Source: Cunninghamia lanceolata (taxonomy: Eukaryota; Streptophyta; Pinopsida; Cupressales; Cupressaceae). Taken from it: a DNA stretch of 64,000 nt. Below the pieces are notes generated by a model that was given only the letters and a program-made list of their open reading frames with translations, had not been told where the DNA came from and made no database searches. Position numbers and translations under genes: made by a program. The DNA lies in assembly GCA_027924645.1 (NCBI GenBank), contig BSBN01000781.1, positions 806,001 through 870,000 on the forward strand, read 5' to 3'. Numbering within the stretch: the first letter of the stretch is position 1; every line of letters begins with the position of its first letter. This document shows, piece after piece, positions 44,775-56,573 of the stretch.

Positions 44775-46976
44775 TGTTATCACCCAGATTTGCACCCTTG
44801 CCGAGTTGTAAAACTTGGCAATCTAGAGAAACATGGAATCTTTCCAAGGTCTGTGGGTCACCTGTGTTTGGAACGAACCTCCAAAGAAGGCCAGCTTCCT
44901 AGCTGGTTATCACCTAAAATCTACTAGATTTGTAGAGGAAAAATGGAGAAGGAATGCTTTTAAAAATGAAAGATAAAACAGGAAAACTTGAAAATAAGGG
45001 GTGATTCACTAGGTTGAATAAAAGAACCCTGACAGAACTGAGAAAATACACAAAATGACTAGATACAACCAATAAACATACACAGATCAAATTGATTTTA
45101 ACAGAGGCAAGGAGTAAGAGATGATTAGAAGGAATTAAACATTCACAAACACATCATTCTTAGATCACACAGAGTTAAAATAGCATGAAGAGGTAAAATA
45201 ACTAGCATGTATTTAATCAGAAGGCAAGGTTATAATAGAGGAATGCTCTATTTGGAATCAAAAGCATAGATTACTAAATCTTCCAACTTCCAACCCTTTT
45301 TACATCTCATGTTTATGCATATATAACATTTTGCATTTGACCTAAGTCAGTTACAATGAATTCGCCTCATGGGCTCTGTTAGAAAAAATATATGCACCTG
45401 AAGGGACATCCACCTGCAAGAAGTTATGGAATAAAATATCTGGAATAGGGTAGGTGGAAGATATTTTGGGCCTTGAATGCGAGCAACTCCATCATTGACC
45501 TGCACCCACATAGATCACCAACCAGAGTTACTACGAAATAATCACCCTCTGCACACGCAAAATGGTCACTGAAACATCCAGTCGATGAGCATGCAAAATC
45601 TAGATCATATTTTGAAAGTGAGAAAATTCCCCTCAAAAGCCTGCCAAATGGAAGATGAGACAAAAACAAGCACTTTTTCCTTTTGAAGGATGTTGAAATT
45701 CGCCAGAATGAGGGAGATATCCACAGTCAAAGTTGCGGTCAACTGCACCCTAAACTTGTATATCGCTTTGCATATGCAATTGTATATGCAGTTTACACTA
45801 CTAGGTTCACTTTATACATTTATGCAGTTTCTTTCCTTTCACCTTTTGCATATTCAACCTTTGTATATCTTTGAATCTCCCCCTGTATATGTTTTTGTAT
45901 GTGCAAATGTATATACAATACAATTGCCAACATACAAAAGCAGGCCTTTACTTTTGTATCACCCTTTGTATATATGCCCTTGCCATGTGTCATCACTCCA
46001 TTAGTCGCTGAGCTGAAACTAGGACCCATCGTTGAACATTTGCCTCACCAAAAATCCATTGTATGTGTCTTTGTACATCGCAATTGTATATGAGATACAA
46101 TCGCATGTACATACAATACAGAACTCAAAAGATTATCAACCATATTGTATTATTGAAACAGGTCCCATCTTGTATCTTTTCTTTTTTGCACATGGCATAT
46201 ACATGCACCTCAACATACAACTGCGGACCCCAATGCTGAGTTTGCCAAATTTAATTTCCCAGTCGGGTCCGCATTGTATATCCCTGTTGTATCTAACCTT
46301 TGTATATGCAATTGTATATAGGATTGTATATGGGATGATACAATCGCATATACATATAATAGGTGGACCCCAACTTTTTATAAAGCAAATTAAAATTAAC
46401 ATTGGGTCCAGCCCTTGTCTCTTACCTTCTTGTATGTTGCACCTTTTTGACTTTGTATATGCAATATACAACTGCGGACCCCAAATGATTATCTACCACA
46501 TTCAATTTTTATTCACGTCTAGATTGTATGTATTCCCTTGTATATTGCCTTTTGTATATCGCATATACAATGCGAATATACAAACAAAAATGCATACAAC
46601 CGCACTTGTACATACAAACGTTGCATCTGACCCTTGCTTGTGACTTTGTATATGACCTTCCATCTACCCTTTGTATATTGCCTTGTATATGAAAATGTAC
46701 ATTCACCTTTGTATCTTCCCTTGTATATGCAAATGTACATGAAAAATGACCAAGTATAAAACTAAGAAATCTCTGCGATAGAAAACAATTGGAGACAAAA
46801 GATTTCTAGGTTTTTCTGGGTTTTCTTCAAGGATTCTCTAGGCAAGAGTTTGGGATTTTTGGCAAGGTAGAGCATGGGTTTTTGAAGAATTTAAGCTTTG
46901 TAGGGTCATTCTCTAAAGGATATTCAAGGAAAATACAAGGTGAGCTAACTAACTCTGGACAAAGGAAAATAGGACA
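44775..46976 (-). repeat. element 7, 5' LTR
   Basis: Partner of 36108-38312, 2202 bases. It keeps the TG end lost in the other copy. It carries the same TGTATATG-rich middle (45760-46745). Confidence 0.85.
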
Positions 46977-48200
46977 CATCAGAAAATGTCCCATTGGGGG
47001 CTTTTCCCTAATAAGGTTTAGCTCTCGGGTCTTTAGTATGCATTTAGGACATCTTGCATCATAATTTGGCATCCCGATGGAATGCACCCGAGGTATCATG
47101 GCAAATGTGGCCTAGGGGTACCCCTTGAGCTTAACCCTGCCTAAAATAAGGGGGGAGGACTTGGGCACCCACGCCCTAGTCCTGCCCTTTTTTGGGTCAG
47201 TCCCAAATTTTAAGTGTCGGTTTATGACTATTATTTGGTCCCTAGGCCAACACGGTAAGTTTAAATTTACAAAATCTTGGCAGGAGTGTTTGTAGTTGTA
47301 TATAAAAGCATGTTTAGGCATTCATTTGTAAACTAGATGATTACTAGCAAGCTATTGTGTTCTCAAGGTGATTCAAGGCTTTCATTGTGTTGCAAGAGCA
47401 AATTTGTGTGGTCTATGTGTTTGTGTTTGCAAATTTGAGCATCCATTTCCTCATGGAATGAAGAGCATCTTCCTCCCATGAGATCTTCACTACAAGGTGA
47501 CATTTATTGTGTTTGTGATCATTATTCATTTGGTTTTTGCCTTTGCCTCCCTAGGCATGCACTCTCTATCTAACAAAGGTGTTTGGAAGACTTAAGTGTC
47601 CTTTTGGGGCTTGACTAAGGTAAGCTCCTAAACACCACAACCCCCTCCCAAAGTTTCATGAGTGCAGGTTACAGGTTGATGATGCAGAGAAAATGAAGTT
47701 GCAAGAGAGCATGTTGGAGTGTTGAAATTGCAGATCAGTGAAAGAAACAACTACCTAGACTTGGGCGCCCGCTCATTAGTCCTTGAAGTTTCGTGATGGA
47801 AAAACCTTCGGTGCAGCAGGAACAGGTTGTAGATCTTATTCATAGATCTTGATAAAAAGTAGGGCACGGGACTTGGGTGCTTGCTCTTTTGTCCCCGACT
47901 TTTCTGCCTCAGAACCCCGAAAATAAGTGCAAAGTCATTTGTAATTTTGCAGCTTTCTATAGAGGCATTTTCCATTATTCGACTATTTACTTCCGTATTT
48001 GCATAATTAGGGTTTTGATGTGTAATAGAGCATAAGAGAAGGAAAATTGATAATCAAATACCCTAATCCAAGTTTCCCTACATTTGTAAGTGACCAAGGA
48101 CCTGATAGTGCTCTACCACTCGATTCGAGGGTACTTGAATGTAAAAGGTGAAAGGAGGATTTAAACACTAAACTAAACAAATCTAAATTTCACCTAAACA
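46977..48200 (+). repeat. element 6, 5' LTR, main piece
   Basis: Matches 51092-52313. It lacks only the first bases (TGTAA or TGTAAC), which lie at 36102-36107 on the other side of element 7. TATA-like TATATAAAAGC lies near 47300. Confidence 0.85.
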
Positions 48201-48216
48201 TTTTGGTGAACCCATG
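48201..48216 (+). promoter_or_regulatory. element 6 candidate primer binding site
   Basis: TTTTGGTGAACCCATG follows CACCTAAACA directly. TGGTGAACCC has the TGG start expected from a CCA-ended tRNA; I cannot name the tRNA with confidence. Confidence 0.55.
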
Positions 48217-48974
48217 TTTTTGGACTTAATTGCAACTTACTAAGTGTTTTTCTTCAGATTTAAGTTGATTTCATTCATTCATATAGTCATTCATCTTATT
48301 GCATGGAGAAAATTACAAAAAAATTGAAAATTTTGAAACTTTTTGGAAACCTTAACTTGCATTTTCATATAGGTTTCTAATTTGCATCAATTCACTCTAT
48401 TTTTTCCTAATTTATGATTTTTGCATCAGATCTGATATAAAGTATAGGAAAATACAAAAATTCAATAATTTGCATTGCATTTTCATCATATAATTGCTAG
48501 GGTTTTGTAGAAATTTTGACTATTTTCATATAACCTAGTAATTCTAAAATCTAGGGTTAGTAGGCAAAATCTTCATTCAGATTTTTCTACTGATTTTAGA
48601 GACTCATTCAAATTTTCATTTGGATTTAGTCTTGCATTTTGGTGTAAATTTGCATTTAGATTTCAAATATTTGCATTTTTGCATATAAAATTTTAACAAA
48701 AAAACTAGCAATTTTCATACATTTTCATTAAATTTGAACTTGCATTTTGCATACTAGAGCTTGGAATTAATTTTCAGATCTGAGTACATTTCATTCTCAT
48801 CATAAATCAGACTTCAAAACATTCATATAGCATTTTGTGTCAAGATCTCAAACCTAGGGCTTGAAAAACATCGATTTCCATTAGATTTCGCCTTATCGAC
48901 TCTCTAAATTTGCACCATAGGCTTGTTGTGAAAAGTATTTTTTCACTAATTGATTTTTATTAGGGTAATTATTT

Positions 48975-49580
48975 TCTCCCCCTCCTAAAAATCTTCACAA
49001 CACCCTTTTATTGGGCTCTTGTATTGAAAATTTGGTGAAAAATCGCACATTTTTGCTATTTTTGCCCTAGGGTTTGGTCTAGGTTGCACTCCAAGTGTGT
49101 TGTAACAAATTTTATGGGTTGAGGTGACTAATATCATTAGTATTATTTTTTTCACCTCCTAAAATTTATTACAACACCCCTTTTGATAGGTCTTGGAAGT
49201 GAAAAACCGTGAAAAATTGCCTATTTTTGCTACATTTTCACTAGGGTGTGACCTTAAGTGGCACGAAAAGTGTGTTGTGACAAATATTTTTACATTAAGT
49301 GGCTATTATTACTGCTATAATTTTATTTCCATAATAATTTTTCTCACAACACCCTTTTTCATGCTCTTTTGCATCGAGATTTGGTGAAAAAATTGCATAT
49401 TTTGACATATTTTCACTATAATTGGACTTATTGTCATCTTAGATTTGCATCAAGAGTGTGTTGTGAAGGATTGTATTTCTGTATTGGACTAATATGAGGC
49501 ATATAATTTGCTTCCCCTGATCAAAATCCTTACAACACCTTTGATTTCATTCATTTGCATTGAAAAAAGTACAAAAATCA
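48975..49580 (+). repeat. tandem repeat in the element 6 leader
   Basis: About 3.5 units start near 48975, 49153, 49325 and 49511 (periods about 178, 172 and 186). Each has a CTCCTAAAA-like start, TCACAACACCCTTTT, GAAATTTGGTGAAAAATTGCA, TTTTTGC..TTTTCACTAGGGT and GTGTGTTGTGACAAA. Confidence 0.75.
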
Positions 49581-49668
49581 AGCATTTAGGTCACCTTTTG
49601 CATATAGTCTTGCACTTGTCTTTCGTATACTTTCAGAAAAACTTCTCAAAATCTGATCTTACATTGAA

Positions 49669-50163
49669 ATGGCACCTTCATGTCATTTTTCAATGGTATC
49701 TTTGCATGCATTTATCAAAGATCTTGATTTTGACCAATTTTTAACCCTCATGAGTGAATATCCTACGATATTAGAAAGCTTAACTGAGTTCTTCTCCATG
49801 AGTAGCATTGAAAAAGATGATGGTGATAGCACCTCTCCCATGCATTCAATACTTGCTCCATGTGATGATGACACAAAATTGTCCTCTAGACATTGTTTCA
49901 AAAATGATCCTTCCCATGAGGGTATGTTGATACAGAATGATGAAATCAATGACACTTTCCCTACAATAAAAGAATGAATCCATCATGATGTCGAGGATCC
50001 TCCCCCATCATCCTTACAAGGATCGGGAGGTAATTGTCAACAACAAAACATTCCACCTAGACAAATGAACTTTGATCCTGGTGCTTCCTCCTCTATAACT
50101 CAAAAATCCATGACAAAGCAAAGCCCTATTTGTGTTCCCTTGTGTGTTTTCTTCCTACCTTAA
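49669..50163 (+). pseudogene. element 6 short ORF of unknown function
   Basis: A 164-codon frame beginning MAPSCHFSMVSLHAFIKDLD with one in-frame TGA at 49975-49977. It is acidic and Ser-rich (SIEKDDGDSTSP, then EDPPPSSLQGSGGNCQQQN). No zinc finger or enzyme motif. It follows a long leader where gag would be expected, so it may be a gag remnant, but I do not recognise it. Confidence 0.45.
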
Positions 50164-51085
50164 CATGCTTGATATGGATGCATGATATCAACCACCTTAA
50201 GGTGGAGGCATATAAGGTAAGTTGTTTGTTGTAGATGTCAGCAATGTGTTTGTCCTCAGATGCAGTTTAAAGACCAGCTCGATGAGTGCTTCCTGCATCC
50301 TAAGTTTGTTTGCAATCAATCAATCAATCATGTAAGCCCTCTGCGAAGGTGGGATATTGTGTATATTCTTTTTATCTTAAGCCCTCTATGAAGGCAGGGA
50401 TGGTTTATTTCTCATAGCAGATTGCATCATCGTATCATTTTCAAAAGTCCTTTGCGGAGGTGGGGAGCAGTTCTGTGACTAACTCAACCCTTAAGCATGT
50501 TTTCAACAATTGTTGTGGTGAAGCCCAATCGTCGGTGTGTGCATGTAATGTGCTTGAGATGGTGTTGAGCCTAGAAATAGGAACACTCCATCAATTGTCT
50601 ACCATGTTTTCTTCGTGTCTTCAAGTGTGTGTGTTTGGCATGCTTGATTTGTTTGGCATGTATGTTGCCCCATATGTAGTCTAAAGACTATCTCGATGAG
50701 TGCTTCCTGCATTTTGGGAGGTTTTGTGTGTCTTGCGTGTGTGTTGCCCCATATATGCAGTTTAAAGACCAACACGATGAGTGCTTCCTATATTATGGGA
50801 GGTTTGTTTACTTTCTAGTACTTGCATCTGCATTTCATATATATGAGAAAAAGAAAGAAAAGAATCATGCCTATCTTCCATGCATTAATATGTCTTCTCT
50901 GCATTTGTTGTCTTCCCCATGTTCTACGTGACTGTAACTGTCTTCTCTGTGTTTTACGTGCCTGTTACTGTCTTCTATGTGATTGGTGTGTCTTCTCCAT
51001 GCTTGGTGTGTTTGTTGTGTTTGTGACCATAATTTAATGCATGTATTGGCCTTGCGTTTATACATACATTAAAGTAGGGGCTAAA
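50164..51085 (+). other. element 6 3' region with short repeats
   Basis: Contains three copies of TTTAAAGAC..CTCGATGAGTGCTTCCT-like words near 50268, 50680 and 50760; three of CCTCTGCGAAGGTGGG-like words near 50337, 50382 and 50449; and TGTCTTCTCTGTGTTTTACG-type words at 50890-51010. No ORF with protein-like character. It ends in the PPT. Confidence 0.6.
51071..51085 (+). promoter_or_regulatory. element 6 polypurine tract
   Basis: AAAGTAGGGGCTAAA, then TGTAACATC, directly at the 3' LTR start. Confidence 0.7.
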
Positions 51086-52313
51086 TGTAACATCAGAAAA
51101 TGTCCCCTTGGGGGCTTTTCCCTCATAAGGTTTAGCTCCCGGGTCTTTAGTATGTATTTGGGACATCTTGCATCATAATTTGGCATCCCGATGGAATGAA
51201 CCCTAGGTATCATGGCAAATGGGGCCTAGGGGGACCCCTTGAGCTTAACCCTACCCAAAATAGGGGGGAAGGACTTGGGCACCCGCGCCCTAGTCCTGCC
51301 CTATTTTGGGTTAGGCCCAAATTTTAAATGTTAGTTTATGACTGTTATTTGGTTCCTAGGCCAACACGATAAGTTTGAATTTATGAAATCTTAGCGGGAG
51401 TGTTTGTAGTTGCATATAAAATCATGTTTAGGCATTCATTTGTAAACTAGATGATTACTAGCAAGCTATTGTTTTCTCAAGGTGATTCAAGGCTTTCATT
51501 GTGTTGCAAGAGCAGATTTGTGTGGTCTATGTGTTTTTGTTTGCAGATTTGAGCATCCATTTCCTCATGGAATGAAGAGCATCTTCCTCCCATGAGATCT
51601 TCACTACAAGGTGACATTTATTGTGTTTGTGATCATTATTCATTTAGTTTTTGCCTCTGCCTCCCTAGGCATGCACTCTCTATCTGAAAAAGGTGTTTGG
51701 AAGACTTAAGTTTCCTTCTGGGGCTTGACTAAGGCAAGCTCCTAAACACCATAACCCCCTCCCAAAGTTTCATGAGTGTAGGTTACAGGTTGATGATGCA
51801 GACAAAGTGAAGTTGTAGGAGGGCATGTTGGAGTGTTGAAATTGCATATCAGTGAAAGAAATAACTACCTAGACTTGGGCGCCCGCTGATTAGTCCTTGA
51901 AGTTTCGTGACAGAAAAACCTTCGATGCAATAGGAACAGGCTGCAAATCTTGTTCACAAATCCTGACAAAAAGTAGGGCACTGGACTTTGGCGCCTACTC
52001 TTTTGTCCCTGACGTTTTTGCCTCGGAACCCCAAAAATAGGTGCACAGTCATTTGTAATTTTATAGCTTTCTGTAGAGCATTTTCTGTTATTCAACTGTT
52101 TACTTCTGTATTTGCATAATTAGGGTTTTGATGTGTAATTGAGCATAAGAGAAGGAAAATTGATAATCAAATACCCTAATCCAAGTTTCCCTACATTTGT
52201 AAGTGACCAAGACCCTGATAGTGCTCTGCCACTCGATCTGAGGGTCCTTGAATGTAAAGGGTGAAAGGAGGATTTAAACACTAAACTAAACAAATCCAAA
52301 TTTCACCTAAACA
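51086..52313 (+). repeat. element 6, 3' LTR
   Basis: Complete copy, 1228 bases, TGTAACATCAG...CACCTAAACA. Confidence 0.85.
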
Positions 52314-54789
52314 CTTTCCTTCTTTCTTCAGCGGATACTTGTGAATTAGGAGCTTCTGGAGGATCTTCACCAATAGGTGTTGATCTTCCCTATCTCTAAA
52401 ACTAAGATGTTATCTATTTGTTTTGAAATGTCCTCTTTCTGCTTGTCCTCTTCTTCTGCATTCTTCTCCTCAGTAGGTTCTCTCATTTCTTCATTATTTC
52501 CTATGTTCTCCAGAGGAGGAATCATAATTTGATCCACTGAGTTTGTAGGAGGTGGTGGAGATGGTACACTGTGCTCACCACCCACATTTGGAACTACACT
52601 AGTAGTACCCATACTAGGATTATGTTGCTCTTCATCGCTATCTATGACATTCAACATTTGAAGCCCATTGAGCACATTCAGAATGATCTCTTCAGTTTCT
52701 TTCATCAGTTTTTCAATCTTATTCCTATCAACAGCTATAAAAGTGTTTACTCTTCTCTTAGTTTTAAATTCTTTACTGAGTCTCTAGGTGGTTTCAACTT
52801 TATCTTGTCCAGAAAGACTTGGACAGAACTTCTTCAAAACACTTTCCTTCATCTCAGCATCTTTAACCATAGCCTCCTCTTTCTTGGCAGTTAAAAAACT
52901 TGCTAGGTTGTTAGGTAACACATTGGAAATTTCAATTAAGGCTTTATTAAACATATCTAAATACCCAATTACAGCGATTTCAACGATGACTTTGTCTTCA
53001 TCTGATCTGTCATCATAAAGGTCAGCCACTTGATTTATATTTCCATGCTCAATTATAGCATTGATGGTGGCTTCAAGAGATATGGAAGAGCTATCTTTCT
53101 TATCATTCCTCTTCTTTCCTTTTCCTTTCCCCTTTTCGGAGGGCTCTTCTTCTTCTTTTGAAGTAACTTCTCTTCTTCTAAAGATGAAGCCTTATTTCTC
53201 TTTGTCATAGATATCTTCAGTGGTATCAACTTTTGTCTTCTTTGCCTGTGTCTCTTCTCTTTCTTCTTGTTCTTCCTCTTCTTCTCCATCAACAACATGA
53301 CTAACATATTCATCTCTATGCCCTTTTATCTTGACTCTTCTTCTCTTTATTGTTTCAGAGACACTAGCTTCACCATCCTTCTTTATAACAACAATAGCAC
53401 GGGCTCTGGAGACCTTGGTTGCCCCAGCAGAAGAGAATGAGGTCCTAGGTGACTTTCTAGTGTTGGGTGCAGGTACCTTTTCTTCAGTTTTCTTCTTTTG
53501 TTCTTCTGTAGCACTGGCTTCTTCAGTAGTTTTTCTCTTGGCTTTTGCCTATTGTAATTGTTCTTTAGTTAACCCAGCTTTCTCAGTAGATTCTTCAATT
53601 ATCTTCTGTACTTTCTTTTCAGATTGTTGCTTTGTCTGCTTAATTTGGATTTTCATTGATTTTTCTGTGAAGGTACCAAACCTCTCTTTTGTAATGTCAC
53701 GAGGTTTGCTAGGCATCAGTTCAGCGAGACCAACCAAAGTATTTTCTAAAACTTCATACCCATTTCTTGGATCGACACTGTTCTAGGCTCAACTGCTTCC
53801 ATCAAACATTCATCTTTTGTCACCATGAAAGTGATGTCATCTTTGTATTTTTCAACAATTTTTCTAGGGATTCTTTCCCTGGCTTGCATCTTTTGCTAAA
53901 ACAATTTAAAGTAACCCCACAAAGCTGCAGTTTGTGCATCAGAGTTGCCAATTCTTTACAAGTGATCTCTAATTTGAGTAGCCACTGGAATATTTCTAAG
54001 CCATACAACATTTTGCAATCCAGGGATCTCTCTTAGAAAGTAAAATAGTAGACAAATAATGAGAGTACCAAACTTAAAGGGAAAATTGGAATCCTTAGTT
54101 TTCTTCAAGTTCTCTAGAAGTTATTGCTGGAAAAGCTCACACAGATCATAATCTACATTTTCCTTAATCATCTGATAAGTAGAGTAGATACTAGTAGCAG
54201 AAACAAAGTTCTCTCTGTTGGTGAAGTAAATCTTATATCCAATTATCATAGAAGCATATTTAACTGTTGGGTCTACTGTGTCATTAATTGTCAAAGCCCT
54301 CTTATCAAACTTTGCCCATGTAAGCTTCATCACTACATCATTCTTCACAAACTTTAAAGTTGGCACGGTACCAGAGGAACATAGCCCCGTTACGGCCTCA
54401 ATGGCCTCCTTGTTGATCATGTGTGGAATATCCACCGACATGAATTTTTCATGTATCATACTCAACACCTATTTTACCCAAGCATTCTCATAGCAAAAGA
54501 TAGGAAAATCATTGCATGTGTTTAACTTGTTTTCAACTAGGGCACTGAATTTCATTTTTAGATTGTAGTTATCATCAGTTAATTCATTGAACCAAACTTT
54601 CCCTAATTTGACATGATTGTATTCTTCCATATTCACATGAATGTAATCCCTAATGTCCTCATCGTGTAACACACCATAGGGCACATCAAAAAATGCGCCA
54701 TCTAGATCCATTTCCACTGATTTCAATGGATGCTTCTTGAACTTAGGTCTAGGTCTATCTAACACATCAATCACTTGAGGCTTAAACAT
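52314..54789 (-). pseudogene. element 5 ORF2, N-terminal part
   Basis: ATG at 54789 (MFKPQVIDVLDRPRPKFKKH). Conserved with element 4: VPYGVLHDEDIRDYIHVNM, AIEAVTGLCSSG, MIIGYKIYFTNRENFV, NVDYDLCELFQQ. A TAA follows at the same residue where element 4 has TAG (about 54121). Several frame changes lie between 54100 and 52320, around the basic stretch (GERKRKEE) and an acidic segment (EEKNAEEEDKQKED). Translation breaks at 52313, where element 6 is inserted, and the protein continues at 36101. Confidence 0.75.
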
Positions 54790-55101
54790 TTTCACTACTT
54801 AGTTTCTTAGATCAAGAGTAGAAGACTGTAAATACCTTGCAAAACACTTTTGGTTAGGGTTTCTGCCTACAAATGCCGAACGCAATGAGTTTTCCTTTGT
54901 TTCGTTGCTCAAGTTCTCCATCTTCACTTGATAATTTGATTGCAATGTAAACTTCCTTCGACCAGCATTGCTTATAAACCCTTTTCAATGCAAACCTAAT
55001 TTGCCATTAATGCTTTGAATTAAAAAGTTGCTAACATTCACTGTGTTTTACAGTCGATGTAAAGAGCTCCGCAATTGATTGTTTTCTATCAGAATCTTCT
55101 T

Positions 55102-55527
55102 CAAAAGATTAGACATATTAATCTTCAACTTATATTCACATGTTGGCCTCCACACCTCTCATTTGGCAGAGGGAGGAAAGGTTTTCATTGATGCTCCCCC
55201 TAAGCCAAAGCTCTCTGATTAATTTCCAAAGGAAACATCTACACCAAAAGGTGGTATAGACACATCCTTGTCATTAGTTACATCTTTCTTAACCCAAATC
55301 TTGCTCACCTCCTTCAAAAGATCAGACATATTAATCTTCAACTTATATTCACGTGTTGGCCTCCACACCTCTCATTTGGTAGAGGGAGGAAAGGTTTTCA
55401 TTGATGCTCCCCTTGAGCCAAAGTTCTCTGATTAATTTCCAAAGGAAACATCTACACCAAAAGGTGGTACAGACACATCCTTGTCATTAGTTACATCTTT
55501 CTTAACCCAAATCTTGCTCACCTCCTT
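55102..55527. repeat. 213-bp tandem duplication
   Basis: The block beginning CAAAAGAT at 55102 repeats from 55315 with few differences. The second copy contains the C-terminal end of ORF1 (TTNDKDVSVPPFGVDVSFGN-like region) and its stop; the first copy lies downstream of that stop. Element 4 has no such duplication. Confidence 0.8.
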
Positions 55528-56505
55528 CTTGGTTTCTGCCAGACTTGTTCTTTTACTTCTATAGACCTTTGCAGAGTGTCCAAACTTATTGCAATTATAA
55601 CACACAACATTCCTCTGACCATTATATCTTTCATTCATTTTGGATCTGCATTGATAAGCCTTATGTCCAAATCTATTGCATGTAAAGCAGTAGCCATTGA
55701 AGGATTGATTCATTCTCCTATTGTTATAACCATTCATCCTCTGACTTCTACACTCATTAGCTATATGACCAACTTTCTTGCATATGAAACATTGACCAGA
55801 AAAGGATGGAATATTTTGATTCATTCTACTCCTACATTGTGTAGCCTTATGTCCAAGTTTATTGCAAGAGAAACAATAGCCAATGAAATTTGGGTACCTT
55901 TGAGCATTAGGTTGTCTAACCGGTGGTCTTCTAGCTCTTTTATTCTAATTCCAGTTCTACTTTCCATTGTTCATCATGTCTTCAGCATTTGAAACTTGAT
56001 TTGGTTTTGAACTTTCACCCTTTTCAAACCATAAGCCTTCTTTATCATTGGGATCTTTTTGATTTGCAATCATCTCATCAAGCTTTGTAGAAATTATCTT
56101 GAATTTTTCTTCATAACTCTTTGTCTTTTCTAGTTCTGATTTTATTTTTGCAACTTCTTGTTCAAGCTTTGTACAGTCTTCAGTTTTATCTTTCAGACAG
56201 TCCTTAATTCTTGCTTTTTCCTCAACTTTTACTTTCAGATCAATCATGGATTCATTTGCTAACCTCAATTTTTCACTATCCTCCTTATGCCTTTGTTTAA
56301 GCTTTTTGACTTACTCTCTCAAATTTCTGATGCATTCATTTGCTTCTTTGACATTCTCCTTCAAATCTATGATTTTGTCCTTAGTCCTCTCTAGGTCTTC
56401 AAGAGCAATCTTGAGTTCTTTACTATTTACATACATACATTCATCTTGTAAAAATTCAATAGTATGAATCTCATCTAGAGGAGTAGGAAACCTTCTAGAT
56501 GCCAT
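55432..56505 (-). pseudogene. element 5 ORF1, coiled coil with four CCHC knuckles
   Basis: ATG at 56505 (MASRRFPTPLDEIHTIEFLQ). A single frame gives 357 codons with three in-frame stops (near 56311, 55957 and 55945). Order: coiled-coil heptads (DLKENVKEANECIRNLRE, then KLEQEVAKIKSELEKTK), GLWFEKGESS, the Pro/Arg stretch (PPVRQPNAQRYPNF), then four knuckles: CFSCNKLGH, CFICKKVGH, CFTCNRFGH, CYNCNKFGH. The last knuckle has Tyr instead of the final Cys. It differs from element 4 ORF1 in the coil sequence but keeps the order and linker. Likely RNA-binding; no capsid, protease or RT. Confidence 0.8.
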
Positions 56506-56559
56506 GTGTTCAACCTCCAAGATCTTCCCCAAGTGGTTAGGCTTCTTCCAAGGAACCTT

Positions 56560-56571
56560 GCTCTGATACCA
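56560..56571 (-). promoter_or_regulatory. element 5 primer binding site
   Basis: TGGTATCAGAGC on the minus strand, two bases from the LTR end, initiator tRNA-Met type. Confidence 0.9.
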
Positions 56572-56573
56572 AT

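Larger units (their letters stand above)
36108..46976 (-). mobile_element. element 7: Ty3-type element with two RNase H domains
   Basis: LTRs of about 2.2 kb (36108-38312 and 44775-46976) have plus-strand ends TGTTATCACCC (TA at 36108) and AAATAGGACA. The coding order on the minus strand is gag, protease, RNase H, RT, decayed RNase H, integrase, which places it in Ty3/gypsy, probably the Tat branch. It sits six bases inside the 5' LTR of element 6. The flanks GTAAC and CATCA do not form a clean TSD. Multiple stops and a mutated RT make it inactive. Confidence 0.85.
36102..52313 (+). mobile_element. element 6: pol-less LTR element inserted in element 5
   Basis: The 3' LTR is 51086-52313 (TGTAACATCAG...CACCTAAACA). 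The 5' LTR starts TGTAAC at 36102-36107, is interrupted by element 7, and resumes CATCAG at 46977, ending at 48200. Flanks CTCTC (36097-36101) and CTTTC (52314-52318) look like a TSD with one change, and removing the block rejoins the two parts of element 5 ORF2. The PPT AAAGTAGGGGCTAAA precedes 51086, giving plus orientation. The core (48201-51085) encodes no polymerase. Confidence 0.8.

Noticed and set aside
45683..46643. 203-codon plus-strand ORF
   Set aside because: Same LTR repeat in the other copy; its openness reflects base composition rather than a gene.
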